From positions 2,277,001 to 2,341,000 of the forward strand of contig NZ_VOQQ01000001.1 of NCBI RefSeq assembly GCF_007995055.1: a stretch of DNA of 64,000 bases, in the 5' to 3' direction. The notes under the pieces were generated by a model. It was not told the origin of the DNA. It saw only the letters and a list, made by a program, of their open reading frames with translations, and did not search any database. Below, piece after piece: positions 53,058 through 60,667 of the stretch (positions are counted from its first letter, which is position 1; each line of letters starts with the position of its first letter). Both the position numbers and the translations under genes were made by a program. The DNA comes from Sphingosinicella ginsenosidimutans (GTDB lineage: Bacteria > Pseudomonadota > Alphaproteobacteria > Sphingomonadales > Sphingomonadaceae).

Positions 53058-54436
53058 AGGGACGCGTCATCCTGACGGCCGGGGAGATGCGCGCGGCCGA
53101 GGCGCGATCGATCGCCGCCGGGACGAGCGTCGAGACGCTGATGGAGCGCGCGGGCCAGGCCGCGGCGGCGGCGATTCGCCGCTTTGCCGGCCCGATGCCG
53201 GCGCTGGTCCTGTGCGGCCCCGGCAATAATGGCGGCGACGGCTATGTGGTCGCGCGCGCGCTCGCGGCTGCGGGGCAGGACGTTCGCGTCGCCGCGACCG
53301 GCGAGCCGAAGACGGCCGCCGCCAGCGCGGCGCGCGCGGCCTGGGGCCGGGAGGTCCATGCCCTCGCCGATGTCGAGCCGGCGCCGCTGCTGATCGATTC
53401 GCTGTTCGGGACGGGGCTCACCCGCGGGCTCCTGCGCGATGCCGCGGCAGAGCTCGAGGCGCTCGCCGGAATGGCGCGGATCACCGCCGCGATCGACCTG
53501 CCGAGCGGCATTTCGACCGACGACGGGGCGATCCTCTCGCCGGTGCCCGACTGCGATCTCACCGTCACCTTCCAGACGCTGAAGCCTGCCCATCTGCTCC
53601 AGCCCGCGGCGCGGCACATGGGCCGGATCGTCGTCGCCGACATCGGTATCGAGGCGGCCAGCGACCTCCACGAAATCGCACGCCCGCGCCTTGCCGCGCC
53701 GGGGCCGGAGTCGCACAAATTCACGCGCGGGCTCGTGACGGTGATCGCCGGCGGGATGGCCGGGGCCGGGGCGCTTTCCGCCGGCGCGGCGCTCCGGGCC
53801 GGGGCCGGGGCGGTGCGGCTCCAGGCGCGCGAGCCGGTCCACGGCGTCGCCGCGGCGATCATCCAGACCCCCGGCGATCCCCTCGACCGGATCGACGACA
53901 AAAGGATCGGCGCGCTGCTGCTCGGGCCCGGCCTCGCACCGGACGATGAAGGCCGCGCGCTTTTCGAGGCAGCGGCCGGATCGGGCCATCCGCTCGTCCT
54001 CGATGCCGGGGCGCTTCGCATCCTCGCCGACGGCGCCGCTCTGCCGGCGGCCGGGCCGACCGCCATCCTTACCCCGCATGAGGGCGAGTTCGCAGCGCTG
54101 TTCGGGGAGGACGGCGGGAGCAAGGTGGAGCGCGCCCGCGCCGCCGCGGCGAAGGTCGGGGCGGTGATCGTCTACAAGGGGCCGGACACCGTCGTTGCCG
54201 CGCCGGATGGCCGCGCGGCGATCCATGCGGCCACCGCCCATTGGCTCGCCACCGCCGGTGCGGGCGACGTGCTCGCCGGGACGATCGCCGCGATGCGCGC
54301 GGCCGGGATGGCGGCATTCGAGGCGGCCTGCGCCGGAATCTGGCTGCACGGGCGCGCTGCGGCGCTGGCCGGGCCGTTCCTGATCGCGGACGATCTGATC
54401 GCGCACCTTCCCGCCGCCTGCGCCGAATGCCTGTGA
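53054..54436 (+). CDS. Bifunctional NAD(P)H-hydrate epimerase / ADP-dependent NAD(P)H-hydrate dehydratase
   Basis: Repairs hydrated NAD(P)H; 460 residues in two domains. NnrE part (about 1-205): LVLCGPGNNGGDGYVVARAL, DSLFGTGLTRGL, ITAAIDLPSGISTDDG. NnrD part (about 215-455): SHKFTRGLVTVIAGGMAGAGALSA, LLLGPGLAPDDEG, LVLDAGALRIL, TAILTPHEGEFAALFG, VIVYKGPDTVVAAP and ATAGAGDVLAGTIAAM. The usual fused arrangement. The end overlaps the methyltransferase start by ten bases. Confidence 0.95.
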   Translation: MKGRVILTAGEMRAAEARSIAAGTSVETLMERAGQAAAAAIRRFAGPMPALVLCGPGNNGGDGYVVARALAAAGQDVRVAATGEPKTAAASAARAAWGREVHALADVEPAPLLIDSLFGTGLTRGLLRDAAAELEALAGMARITAAIDLPSGISTDDGAILSPVPDCDLTVTFQTLKPAHLLQPAARHMGRIVVADIGIEAASDLHEIARPRLAAPGPESHKFTRGLVTVIAGGMAGAGALSAGAALRAGAGAVRLQAREPVHGVAAAIIQTPGDPLDRIDDKRIGALLLGPGLAPDDEGRALFEAAAGSGHPLVLDAGALRILADGAALPAAGPTAILTPHEGEFAALFGEDGGSKVERARAAAAKVGAVIVYKGPDTVVAAPDGRAAIHAATAHWLATAGAGDVLAGTIAAMRAAGMAAFEAACAGIWLHGRAAALAGPFLIADDLIAHLPAACAECL

Positions 54437-55590
54437 GCGATGGCGACATCGTCGTGCGCCTCGCCGCGCGCGGGGACGGGGTGACGGGCGACGGCCGGTT
54501 CGTCGCCGGCGCCGCGCCGGGCGACCGGATCGCGGCCGATGGCGCGATCCTGCCCGGGGCGCACCACCAGGCGCCGCCCTGCCGCCACTTCCCGGAGTGC
54601 GGCGGGTGCCAGCTCCAGCATGTCGACGACGCGGCCTATGCCGATTATCTGAAGGATCGCATCGCCTCCGCGCTCGCGGCACAGGGGCTCGCGCCGCCCG
54701 AAATCCGCACGCCCCATCTCTCGCCGCCGCGCAGCCGCCGCCGCGCGCAGCTCAAGGCCGCGGGCGGGGTGATCGGTTTCAACGCGGAGGGAAGCCACCG
54801 CATCGTCGACATGCGCGAATGCCATGTGCTGAGGCCCGAACTGTTCGATCTCGTCGCGCCGCTGCGCCGCATGCTCACCGGCCGCGCCGGCGCCGCGATG
54901 ACGCTGGCGGACCAGGGCGTCGACTTGCTCCTCGAAGGCGTGTCCGCAGAGGGACTCGCCCAGGCCGAGGCGCTGACCGGTTTCGCCCGTACGCACCGGC
55001 TCGCCCGCCTCTCGCTCGACGACGGCTATGGGCCGCAGACGATGTGGGAGCCGGAGCCGGTCACCGCGACGCTCGGCGGCGTGCCGGTGCCGCTTCCGCA
55101 CAATGCGTTTCTCCAGGCGACGGCGGACGGCGAGGCAGCGCTGGTCGCCGCGGTGCGCGAGGCAGTTGGCGAGGCGCGGCTCGTCGCCGATCTCTTCGCG
55201 GGCCTCGGCACCTTCGCCCTGTCGCTCCGCGGGCGCGTCTATGCCGCCGAGGGCGCCCGCGATGCGGTGCTTGCGCTCAAGAGCGCGCGGCGAGAGGGCC
55301 TGTTCGTCGATCATCGCGACCTGTTCCGCCGGCCGCTCGATGCGGCCGAACTGGGCCGGTTCGAAGCGGTCGTCCTCGATCCGCCGCGCGCCGGCGCGAA
55401 GGAGCAGATGCCGCTGCTGGCCGTCTCGCCGGTCCCCCGGATCGCCTATGTGTCGTGCAATCCCGCGACCTTCGCCCGCGATGCACGGACGCTCGCCGAC
55501 GCCGGCTGCCGGCTCGACTGGGTGCAGCCGGTGGGCCAGTTCCGCTGGTCCACCCATGTCGAGCTGGTCGGCCGCTTTTCGCGCGCCTAG
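54427..55590 (+). CDS. TrmA/RumA-type RNA (uracil-5-)-methyltransferase
   Basis: SAM-dependent methyltransferase of 387 residues modifying a uridine in rRNA or tRNA. The iron-sulfur motif is CRHFPECGGCQLQH with a fourth Cys in MRECHVL. The SAM site is LVADLFAGLGTFALSLRGRVYAAE; VVLDPPRAGAKEQM and the catalytic Cys in IAYVSCNPATFARD follow. A short TRAM-like N-terminus (VVRLAARGDGVTGDGRFVAGAAPGD) is present. I cannot tell RlmD- from RlmC- or TrmA-type specificity. The stop overlaps the convergent L,D-transpeptidase stop. Confidence 0.92.
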   Translation: MPVSDGDIVVRLAARGDGVTGDGRFVAGAAPGDRIAADGAILPGAHHQAPPCRHFPECGGCQLQHVDDAAYADYLKDRIASALAAQGLAPPEIRTPHLSPPRSRRRAQLKAAGGVIGFNAEGSHRIVDMRECHVLRPELFDLVAPLRRMLTGRAGAAMTLADQGVDLLLEGVSAEGLAQAEALTGFARTHRLARLSLDDGYGPQTMWEPEPVTATLGGVPVPLPHNAFLQATADGEAALVAAVREAVGEARLVADLFAGLGTFALSLRGRVYAAEGARDAVLALKSARREGLFVDHRDLFRRPLDAAELGRFEAVVLDPPRAGAKEQMPLLAVSPVPRIAYVSCNPATFARDARTLADAGCRLDWVQPVGQFRWSTHVELVGRFSRA

Positions 55591-56324
55591 CGCATCGCCC
55601 CGGTCATCGCGGCGGCCGGCACCGGCGCGGAGGTGGCGATCGCCATGCCGACCCCGCGCGCCGTCGCCAGCGCGGTCTCGGCCGACGGGGCTTCGTCGGT
55701 GATGTGGACCACCGCGCCGACCCGCGTCACCGAATAGAGCTCGCGCGCAAAGGCGAGCGGGAGCCGGACGCAGCCGTGCGACGCCGGATGGCCGGGGATC
55801 GCGCCGGCGTGAAGGGCGATGCCGTCCCAGGTGAGCCGCTGCATGAACGGCATCGGCGCGTCATTGTAGCGGTTCGAACGATGATCGCGGTCCTTCTCGA
55901 GGATCGGGAAGGTGCCGGTCGGCGTCCGGTGGCCGGGGCGCCCGGTCGACACGGTCGTCGCGCCGATCAGCTGCCCGCCGCGATAGACATAGGCGATCTG
56001 GCGCGGGATCGAGACGACGATCTCGATCGGCCCGGCGGTTGCCCGCTCGGGATGCCAGACGAAGGCGCCGGGGTTCAGCGCCTCGATCCGTGCGGTCATG
56101 TCGCCGTCGACGGCGGGCGCGGGCGCGGGCGCCGGCGGTGCGGCGACGGGCGGCGCGACCTCGACGGTGGCGCGTTCGGCGGCCTGCGTCGCAACCGGGG
56201 CGGTGACGGCGCTGGCGGCCGCCATCGGCTCGGCGACCTGGGCGGGGGCGGAGGTGCTGGCGGCGGGGCCGAGCATCAGCGCGGCCAGGGCGGTTCCCAG
56301 CGACCAGGAATAGGAACGGATCAT
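55587..56324 (-). CDS. L,D-transpeptidase (YkuD domain)
   Basis: Exported enzyme of 245 residues that makes 3-3 peptidoglycan crosslinks or anchors proteins. An N-terminal signal (SLGTALAALMLGPAASTSAPAQ) and an alanine/proline linker are followed by the YkuD domain: EIVVSIPRQIAYVYRGGQLIGATTVSTG, RTPTGTFPILEK, IALHAGAIPGHPASHGCVRLP (HxG and the SHGC nucleophile Cys). A short alanine-rich tail ends the protein. Convergent with the methyltransferase. Confidence 0.94.
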   Translation of the reverse strand: MIRSYSWSLGTALAALMLGPAASTSAPAQVAEPMAAASAVTAPVATQAAERATVEVAPPVAAPPAPAPAPAVDGDMTARIEALNPGAFVWHPERATAGPIEIVVSIPRQIAYVYRGGQLIGATTVSTGRPGHRTPTGTFPILEKDRDHRSNRYNDAPMPFMQRLTWDGIALHAGAIPGHPASHGCVRLPLAFARELYSVTRVGAVVHITDEAPSAETALATARGVGMAIATSAPVPAAAMTGAMR

Positions 56325-56554
56325 CTCGTCTCTCCCTGAACCCCGGCACGCGCCGGAGGTCTGTGAGCGGAGAGCTAGCGATCGCGCCGGAACATGCGCG
56401 GCCCTTGCGGCGGGGGCCGCGAACGGATCGTCAAACCTGCATTCCAGCGACGAACCGGTTTCCGGGCGCGACGAAAAGAGTGAACGCCAGATTTATGGGA
56501 GCCGGCACCGCGCGCGGCGGGGGCGATTCGATCCTTCCTGTCGCCGACGGGGAC
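56325..56554. other. Intergenic region with no recognised gene
   Basis: The stretch between the L,D-transpeptidase start and repeat copy B holds the transpeptidase promoter region, but I see no convincing gene, tRNA or clear -35/-10 pair in it. Confidence 0.5.
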
Positions 56555-56645
56555 GGGGACGAGGGGCTTTCGGCGCCGGAATGCCCCTCCGCCATGCTTC
56601 GCATGGTTCCCTCCCCATGACCCTTCGCTTCACAGGGAGGATTGA
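56555..56645. repeat. Multi-hairpin intergenic repeat, copy B
   Basis: Second copy of the element at 28790-28880, about 80% identical over the part from GCGCC(C/G)GAATG through GGGAGGAT. It keeps the CCATGCTTCGCATGG hairpin and the CCCTCCCCATGA ... TTCACAGGGAGG stem. As with copy A, it lies directly after the stop of a minus-strand gene (MAPEG, stop at 56650). Confidence 0.75.
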
Positions 56646-56649
56646 AGGG

Positions 56650-57087
56650 TCAAAGCCCGTGAAGGACGCGCGCGGCCGCGTGGACGGTCAGGCCAAGCAG
56701 GCAGAAGGAGCCGCCGAGGAAGGCGAGGAAGCGCCAGCGCACGACGTTCGTTGTCGCCTGGATGAGGCTGTGGACGATGCGGAAGCCGACATAGCCCCAG
56801 GCGAGCCAGAGATTGATCCACACATCGCCGCCGCCGAGCAGGGCAAGGCTGATCGCGACCGCGTAGAACAGCGTCGGCTGCTCCATCAGATGGTTGTAGT
56901 TATGCGCCTTCCACTGGACCCAATCCTCGACGACACCGTCGAGCGAGCGGCCCGTGGAGCCGATCCTGCCCTTGAGGCTGATCCCCTTGCGCTTCATCGC
57001 GGGGAAGCGGACCAGATACATCCAGGCCATCATCACCAGCGTCCAGGCGACAAGGGCGACGACGGGGGCGAGGATGGCGGCGTGCAT
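56650..57087 (-). CDS. MAPEG family membrane protein
   Basis: Inner-membrane protein of 145 residues with four helices (ILAPVVALVAWTLVMMAWMYLV, FYAVAISLALLGGGDVWINLWLAWGYVGF, LAFLGGSFCLLGLTVHA). MAPEG marks are the NHLMEQPTLFYAV segment and AWGYVGFRIVHSLIQATTNVVRWRF, close to the ExxxxN/PT pattern of the family. Members handle eicosanoids or glutathione in animals; the bacterial roles are mostly unknown. The ATG at 57087 gives the standard length. Confidence 0.86.
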   Translation of the reverse strand: MHAAILAPVVALVAWTLVMMAWMYLVRFPAMKRKGISLKGRIGSTGRSLDGVVEDWVQWKAHNYNHLMEQPTLFYAVAISLALLGGGDVWINLWLAWGYVGFRIVHSLIQATTNVVRWRFLAFLGGSFCLLGLTVHAAARVLHGL

Positions 57088-57130
57088 CAGCGGAGGCTGC
57101 GACGGATGGCGGCGCGCGTAAAGCCTGAAT

Positions 57131-57154
57131 CCTCCCCGCCGTGAAGAGGGGAGG
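57131..57154. repeat. Short hairpin related to the multi-hairpin repeats
   Basis: CCTCCCC (57131-57137) and GGGGAGG (57148-57154) enclose GCCGTGAAGA, resembling the last stem-loop of copies A and B. It lies 13 bases after the stop of the deoxyhypusine-synthase-like gene, again 3' of a minus-strand gene. Confidence 0.5.
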
Positions 57155-57166
57155 ATGGGCGCACGA

Positions 57167-58219
57167 TCAGTCGAACATCTTCGCGAAGGCGCGCTTCGCG
57201 CGGGTCTTCCAATGTCCGCGGTGATAGGCGTCGCTGGCGAGCAGCGGCAGGACGCTGGTCGCCTCCGCATAGACCATCTGCTCGAGCGCGGTGCTTACCT
57301 TGCCCCAGCTCGCCGCCTCCTGGAGCGTCGAGGAGGAGCAGGCGCCGTCGCGAACGTCGGCGACGGTGATCTGCACCGCATATTTGTGGACCTCGACATC
57401 GTCGTGGCCGAGGATTTCGGCGCAAACGACCGTGTCCTGCGTGAAGTTCTTCGGAACGCCGCCGCCGATCATCAGCAGGCCGGTGGTGCCCGCCTTGATC
57501 TTGATGTCGGTGAGCTCGCGGAAATCGGCGATGGCGTCGAGCACCATATAGGGCTTGCCCGCCTTCATCGCCTCGACCTGATGCTTCACCAGCCCGAAGC
57601 CGGCCGAGCTGTCGACGAAGGCCGGGCAGAAGATCGGCACGTCATGTTCGTAGGCGAGCTTGACGAGGCTGTTCGGCTTCTTGCCGTGCTCGACCAGATA
57701 TTTGCCCATCTCGCGGATGAAGGCGCGCGAGGAATAGGGCCGCGCCGGCAGCGAGTCCGCGATCGCCGCGATCGTGTGATCGCAGTCCTGGAGCTGCTCC
57801 TCGTCGATATAGGTGTCGTAGATCCGGTCGATGTAGAGCGAGCGCAGCGTGTCGTCGTCGGGGATTTCGAGCGCCTGATAGTGCTTGTGGCCAAGCCCTT
57901 CGAAGAAATCCATGTCGACGATCGTGGCGCCGGTCGCGACGACCGCGTCGACCATGTTGTTGGCGACCAGATCGGCATAAAGGTCCATGCAGCCGCCGGC
58001 GCTGGTCGAACCGGCGATGACGAGGATGACCGAGCAATCCTTGTCGGCGAGCATCTGGTTGTAGATGTCCGCCGCCCGGCCGAGATCGCGGCTGGTGAAG
58101 CTCATCTTCTTCATCGCGTCGACGATCGGCCGCGCGTCGAAGCTCTTGATGTCGATATGCTCGACCGTCTTCGACAGAAGCTCCGCCTTGCGGGTGTCGT
58201 TGATCGGGGCGTCGGTCAT
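57167..58219 (-). CDS. Deoxyhypusine synthase-like protein (probable homospermidine synthase-type)
   Basis: NAD-dependent aminobutyl-transfer enzyme of 350 residues resembling deoxyhypusine synthase. Recognisable parts are RDLGRAADIYNQML, VIAGSTSAGGCMDLYADLVANNMVDAVVATGATIVDMD, GLLMIGGGVPKNFTQDT and the active-site lysine in TLQEAASWGKVST. Bacteria lack the eIF5A target; related bacterial enzymes make homospermidine or similar polyamines. The neighbouring decarboxylase would supply putrescine, so a polyamine role is likely (inference). Confidence 0.85.
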   Translation of the reverse strand: MTDAPINDTRKAELLSKTVEHIDIKSFDARPIVDAMKKMSFTSRDLGRAADIYNQMLADKDCSVILVIAGSTSAGGCMDLYADLVANNMVDAVVATGATIVDMDFFEGLGHKHYQALEIPDDDTLRSLYIDRIYDTYIDEEQLQDCDHTIAAIADSLPARPYSSRAFIREMGKYLVEHGKKPNSLVKLAYEHDVPIFCPAFVDSSAGFGLVKHQVEAMKAGKPYMVLDAIADFRELTDIKIKAGTTGLLMIGGGVPKNFTQDTVVCAEILGHDDVEVHKYAVQITVADVRDGACSSSTLQEAASWGKVSTALEQMVYAEATSVLPLLASDAYHRGHWKTRAKRAFAKMFD

Positions 58220-58236
58220 TTCAATTTCTCCGCATT

Positions 58237-58333
58237 CCCCTCCCGCTTGCGGGAGGGGTTAGGGGTGGGCCTATAGAAGGTTTGCGGGGCTGGGACACCA
58301 CCCATCCCCGGCGCCTCCAGCAATCGGGAGGGG
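58237..58333. repeat. Inverted-repeat element between decarboxylase and DHS-like genes
   Basis: The left arm (58237-58271) contains the hairpin CCCCTCCCGC-TT-GCGGGAGGGG followed by TTAGGGGTGGGC. The right arm (58298-58333) is its imperfect reverse complement (CCACCCATCCCC ... GGGAGGGG). The left-arm sequence is one I recognise as a widespread proteobacterial intergenic repeat. The element separates two co-directional polyamine genes and could end, attenuate or stabilise the shared message. Confidence 0.7.
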
Positions 58334-58335
58334 CG

Positions 58336-59526
58336 CTACAGCGTCACGACGTTCGAGGGAACCGCGCGTTCCTCGGCATCGCCCAGGTAGAGCGAGGCCA
58401 TCGGCTCGTCCTCGGCAACGACCGTGAGATCGGATCCGAAGCCGTTGAAGCGCGTGCGCATCGCGCAGCCATAGGCGCCGAGCATCCCGATCTCGAGATA
58501 ATCGCCCGCCTTCACGTCCGCCGGCAGCAGGAAGGGGCCGGCCATATGGTCGAGATCGTCGCAGGTCGGCCCGTAGAAGCTGAACGCCATGTCGCGCACC
58601 TCGGATTCGGGTTCGCGAAGCAGCTTCACCGGGAAGCGCCAGCCGACATGCGCCGCATCGAACAGCGCGCCATAGGCGCCGTCGTTGATGTAAAGCGTGT
58701 CGCCGCGCCGCTTTTCCACGCGCACCACCAGGCTCGCATATTCCGCGCACAGCGCCCGGCCCGGCTCGCACCACAATTCCGCCGAATAGGAGATCGGCAG
58801 ATCCTCGAAGGCGCGGTGGATCGTTTCGAAATAGAGCGTGAGCGGCGGCGGCTCCATGCCCGGATAGGAGGAGGGGAAGCCGCCGCCGACATCGACGATG
58901 TCGACCGTGACCGCCGCCGCGACGATCGCCGCGCGGACCCGCTCCATCGCCTCGGCATAGGCCGCCGGGGTCATCGCCTGGCTGCCGACATGGAAGCAGA
59001 TGCCGAGCGCGTCCGCCGCCTGGCGGGCCGCGATCAGCAGCGCCTTCATCTCGTCGGGCTCCGCGCCGAACTTGGCGGCGAGGCTGAGCTTGGAATGATC
59101 GGAGGAGACGCGGATCCGCACCAGCAGGTTGAGATCGGTCGCGCCGCCGGTGGCGGTGACGATCTTCTCAAGCTCCTCCATCGTGTCGAGCGAGAAGGTC
59201 CGAACGCCGTAGCGCAGATAAGCCTCCGCGATCGCCTCCTCGGCCTTGACCGGGTGCATGAAGCACAGCACCGCATCCGGCAGCGTCTCCGCCACCAGCC
59301 GCACCTCGGCGATCGAGGCGACGTCATAATGCGTGATTCCGCTGTCCCACAGCTCCTTCAGGAGATCGGGCGAGGGATTGGCCTTCACGGCATAGAGCGA
59401 CCGGCCCAGGAACTTCTCGACGAAGAAGCGGGCGGCGCGCCGGGCGGCGAGCGGACGAATGAGCGTGACCGGCTGAACCGGCCGGAGGGCGGAAGCTAGC
59501 CCCAGCGCATTATGGTGCGTGTGCAA
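58336..59526 (-). CDS. Type III PLP-dependent ornithine/lysine decarboxylase
   Basis: Alanine-racemase-fold decarboxylase of 396 residues that would make putrescine (or cadaverine). The PLP lysine is in SLYAVKANPSPDLLKELWDSG; other marks are CFMHPVKAEEAIAEA, SDHSKLSLAAKFG, CFHVGSQAMTPAAYAEAM, DIVDVGGGFPSSYPGM, ELWCEPGRALCAEYA and the C-terminal FYGPTCDDLDHM with its catalytic Cys. No ATG fits: GGAGG lies nine bases before an in-frame TTG at 59526, which I take as the start. The TTG begins one base after the stop of a small upstream reading frame. Confidence 0.9.
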   Translation of the reverse strand: MHTHHNALGLASALRPVQPVTLIRPLAARRAARFFVEKFLGRSLYAVKANPSPDLLKELWDSGITHYDVASIAEVRLVAETLPDAVLCFMHPVKAEEAIAEAYLRYGVRTFSLDTMEELEKIVTATGGATDLNLLVRIRVSSDHSKLSLAAKFGAEPDEMKALLIAARQAADALGICFHVGSQAMTPAAYAEAMERVRAAIVAAAVTVDIVDVGGGFPSSYPGMEPPPLTLYFETIHRAFEDLPISYSAELWCEPGRALCAEYASLVVRVEKRRGDTLYINDGAYGALFDAAHVGWRFPVKLLREPESEVRDMAFSFYGPTCDDLDHMAGPFLLPADVKAGDYLEIGMLGAYGCAMRTRFNGFGSDLTVVAEDEPMASLYLGDAEERAVPSNVVTL

Positions 59527-59650
59527 CTCAAGGGACCTCCAACGGGTAGTTGACGAAAGCTGCCTTGCGGTTGGAAGTCCCCATGGGGCAGCGGAGGCGC
59601 GATATATGAGCGTCCACCCCCCATGTAAAGACCCGTGTTTTCCCCCGTAT
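59527..59650 (-). promoter_or_regulatory. Leader region of the decarboxylase gene, possible speF-type regulatory RNA
   Basis: The 138 bases between the decarboxylase start and the divergent threonine dehydratase hold several runs able to fold (CCCCATGGGG, GGGGGGTGG with CCCCC runs) and a small reading frame ending at the decarboxylase ribosome-binding site. A structured RNA called speF is known upstream of ornithine decarboxylase genes in alphaproteobacteria. I cannot verify the covariance pattern here. Confidence 0.4.
59528..59584 (-). CDS. Possible 18-codon leader peptide upstream of the decarboxylase
   Basis: An ATG at 59584 opens a frame encoding MGTSNRKAAFVNYPLEVP. Its stop TGA is followed by a single base and then the decarboxylase TTG. 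The decarboxylase Shine-Dalgarno (GGAGG) lies inside this frame, so ribosomes reading the peptide would cover or expose it. No strong ribosome-binding site precedes the ATG. The arrangement resembles leader peptides in polyamine control, but it may be chance. Confidence 0.3.
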   Translation of the reverse strand: MGTSNRKAAFVNYPLEVP

Positions 59651-59664
59651 TTCCAGAGGTTTGA

Positions 59665-60621
59665 ATGACGAATCGGAAGCCCACGACCAATGGTGTCCGC
59701 GACGCGGCGAAACGCATCGAAGGTGCGGTGACCCGCACGCCGCTGCTGCCGCTCGATCGAGACGGGCGGCGCCTGTGGGTGAAGGCCGAATGCCTTCAGC
59801 AGGGGGGCGCGTTCAAATTGCGCGGCGCGACCAACCGATTGATGCAACTGGATGAATCTCGGCGCGCGGCGGGAGTCGTCGCCTTCTCGTCCGGCAATCA
59901 CGCGCAGGGCGTCGCCCTCGCCGCGCGGCGGCTCGGCATTCCGGCGGTGATCGTGATGCCGTCGGATGCGCCCGGGGTGAAGGTCGAGGGAACGCGGCGC
60001 TTCGGCGCGGAGATCGTCTTCTACGACCGCGCCACCGAGAGCCGCGAGGAGATCGGCGCGCGTCTCGCGACCGAGCGTGGCGCGACGCTGGTGCCGAGCT
60101 TCGACGATGTCGACGTGATCGAAGGGCAGGGGAGCGCCGGCGCCGAGATCGAAGGGCAGCTCGGCCGCCAGCCGCCGATGGTCGTCGTCCCCTGCGGCGG
60201 CGGCGGGCTTGCCGCGGGAATCGCGCTCGCGCTGCCGGGCAGCGAGATCGTGGTCGCCGAGCCGGAGGGCTGGGACGATATGGCCCGGTCGCTCGCGCTC
60301 GGCCATATCGTCCCGGTCGCCGAGCCGGCGCCCCCGACCCTGTGCGACGCGCTCCAGACCAAATTGGTCTCGCCGCTGACCTTCGCCGCGCTCGGCGAGG
60401 CGGGTGCACGCGGTGTCGCGGTGAGCGAGACGGAGGTGGCGAAGGCGATGCGCTTCGCCTTCGCAACCCTCCGGATCGTCGCCGAGCCGGGCGGCGCGGT
60501 CGCGCTGGCGGCGGTGCTGTCGGGCAAGGTCGACCCGCCCGAGGGCAGCGTCGTCCTGGTGTCCGGCGGCAATGTCGATCCAGCCCTGTTCGCGCATATT
60601 CTGGCGAAGGACGGGGGCTGA
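59665..60621 (+). CDS. Threonine/serine dehydratase family PLP enzyme
   Basis: Fold-type II PLP enzyme of 318 residues, either a threonine dehydratase (2-oxobutanoate plus ammonia) or a serine dehydratase/racemase. Marks are VTRTPLLPLDRDGRRLWVKAECLQQGGAFKLRGA (PLP Lys), VAFSSGNHAQGVALAARRLG, MVVVPCGGGGLAAGIALAL (phosphate loop) and VVLVSGGNVDP. It lacks the C-terminal ACT-like regulatory domain of biosynthetic IlvA, so it is catabolic-type. AGAGG precedes the ATG. Confidence 0.92.
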   Translation: MTNRKPTTNGVRDAAKRIEGAVTRTPLLPLDRDGRRLWVKAECLQQGGAFKLRGATNRLMQLDESRRAAGVVAFSSGNHAQGVALAARRLGIPAVIVMPSDAPGVKVEGTRRFGAEIVFYDRATESREEIGARLATERGATLVPSFDDVDVIEGQGSAGAEIEGQLGRQPPMVVVPCGGGGLAAGIALALPGSEIVVAEPEGWDDMARSLALGHIVPVAEPAPPTLCDALQTKLVSPLTFAALGEAGARGVAVSETEVAKAMRFAFATLRIVAEPGGAVALAAVLSGKVDPPEGSVVLVSGGNVDPALFAHILAKDGG

Positions 60622-60627
60622 GGTCCG

Positions 60628-60653
60628 CCCCTCTCCCGCGCCGGGGAGAGGGG
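60628..60653. terminator. Stem-loop between convergent genes
   Basis: CCCCTCTCCC (60628-60637) pairs with GGGAGAGGGG (60644-60653) around a six-base loop. It lies just after the threonine dehydratase stop and before the convergent lipoprotein stop; a bidirectional terminator without a T-run is likely. Confidence 0.65.
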
Positions 60654-60667
60654 CCTGGACCGGGCCA

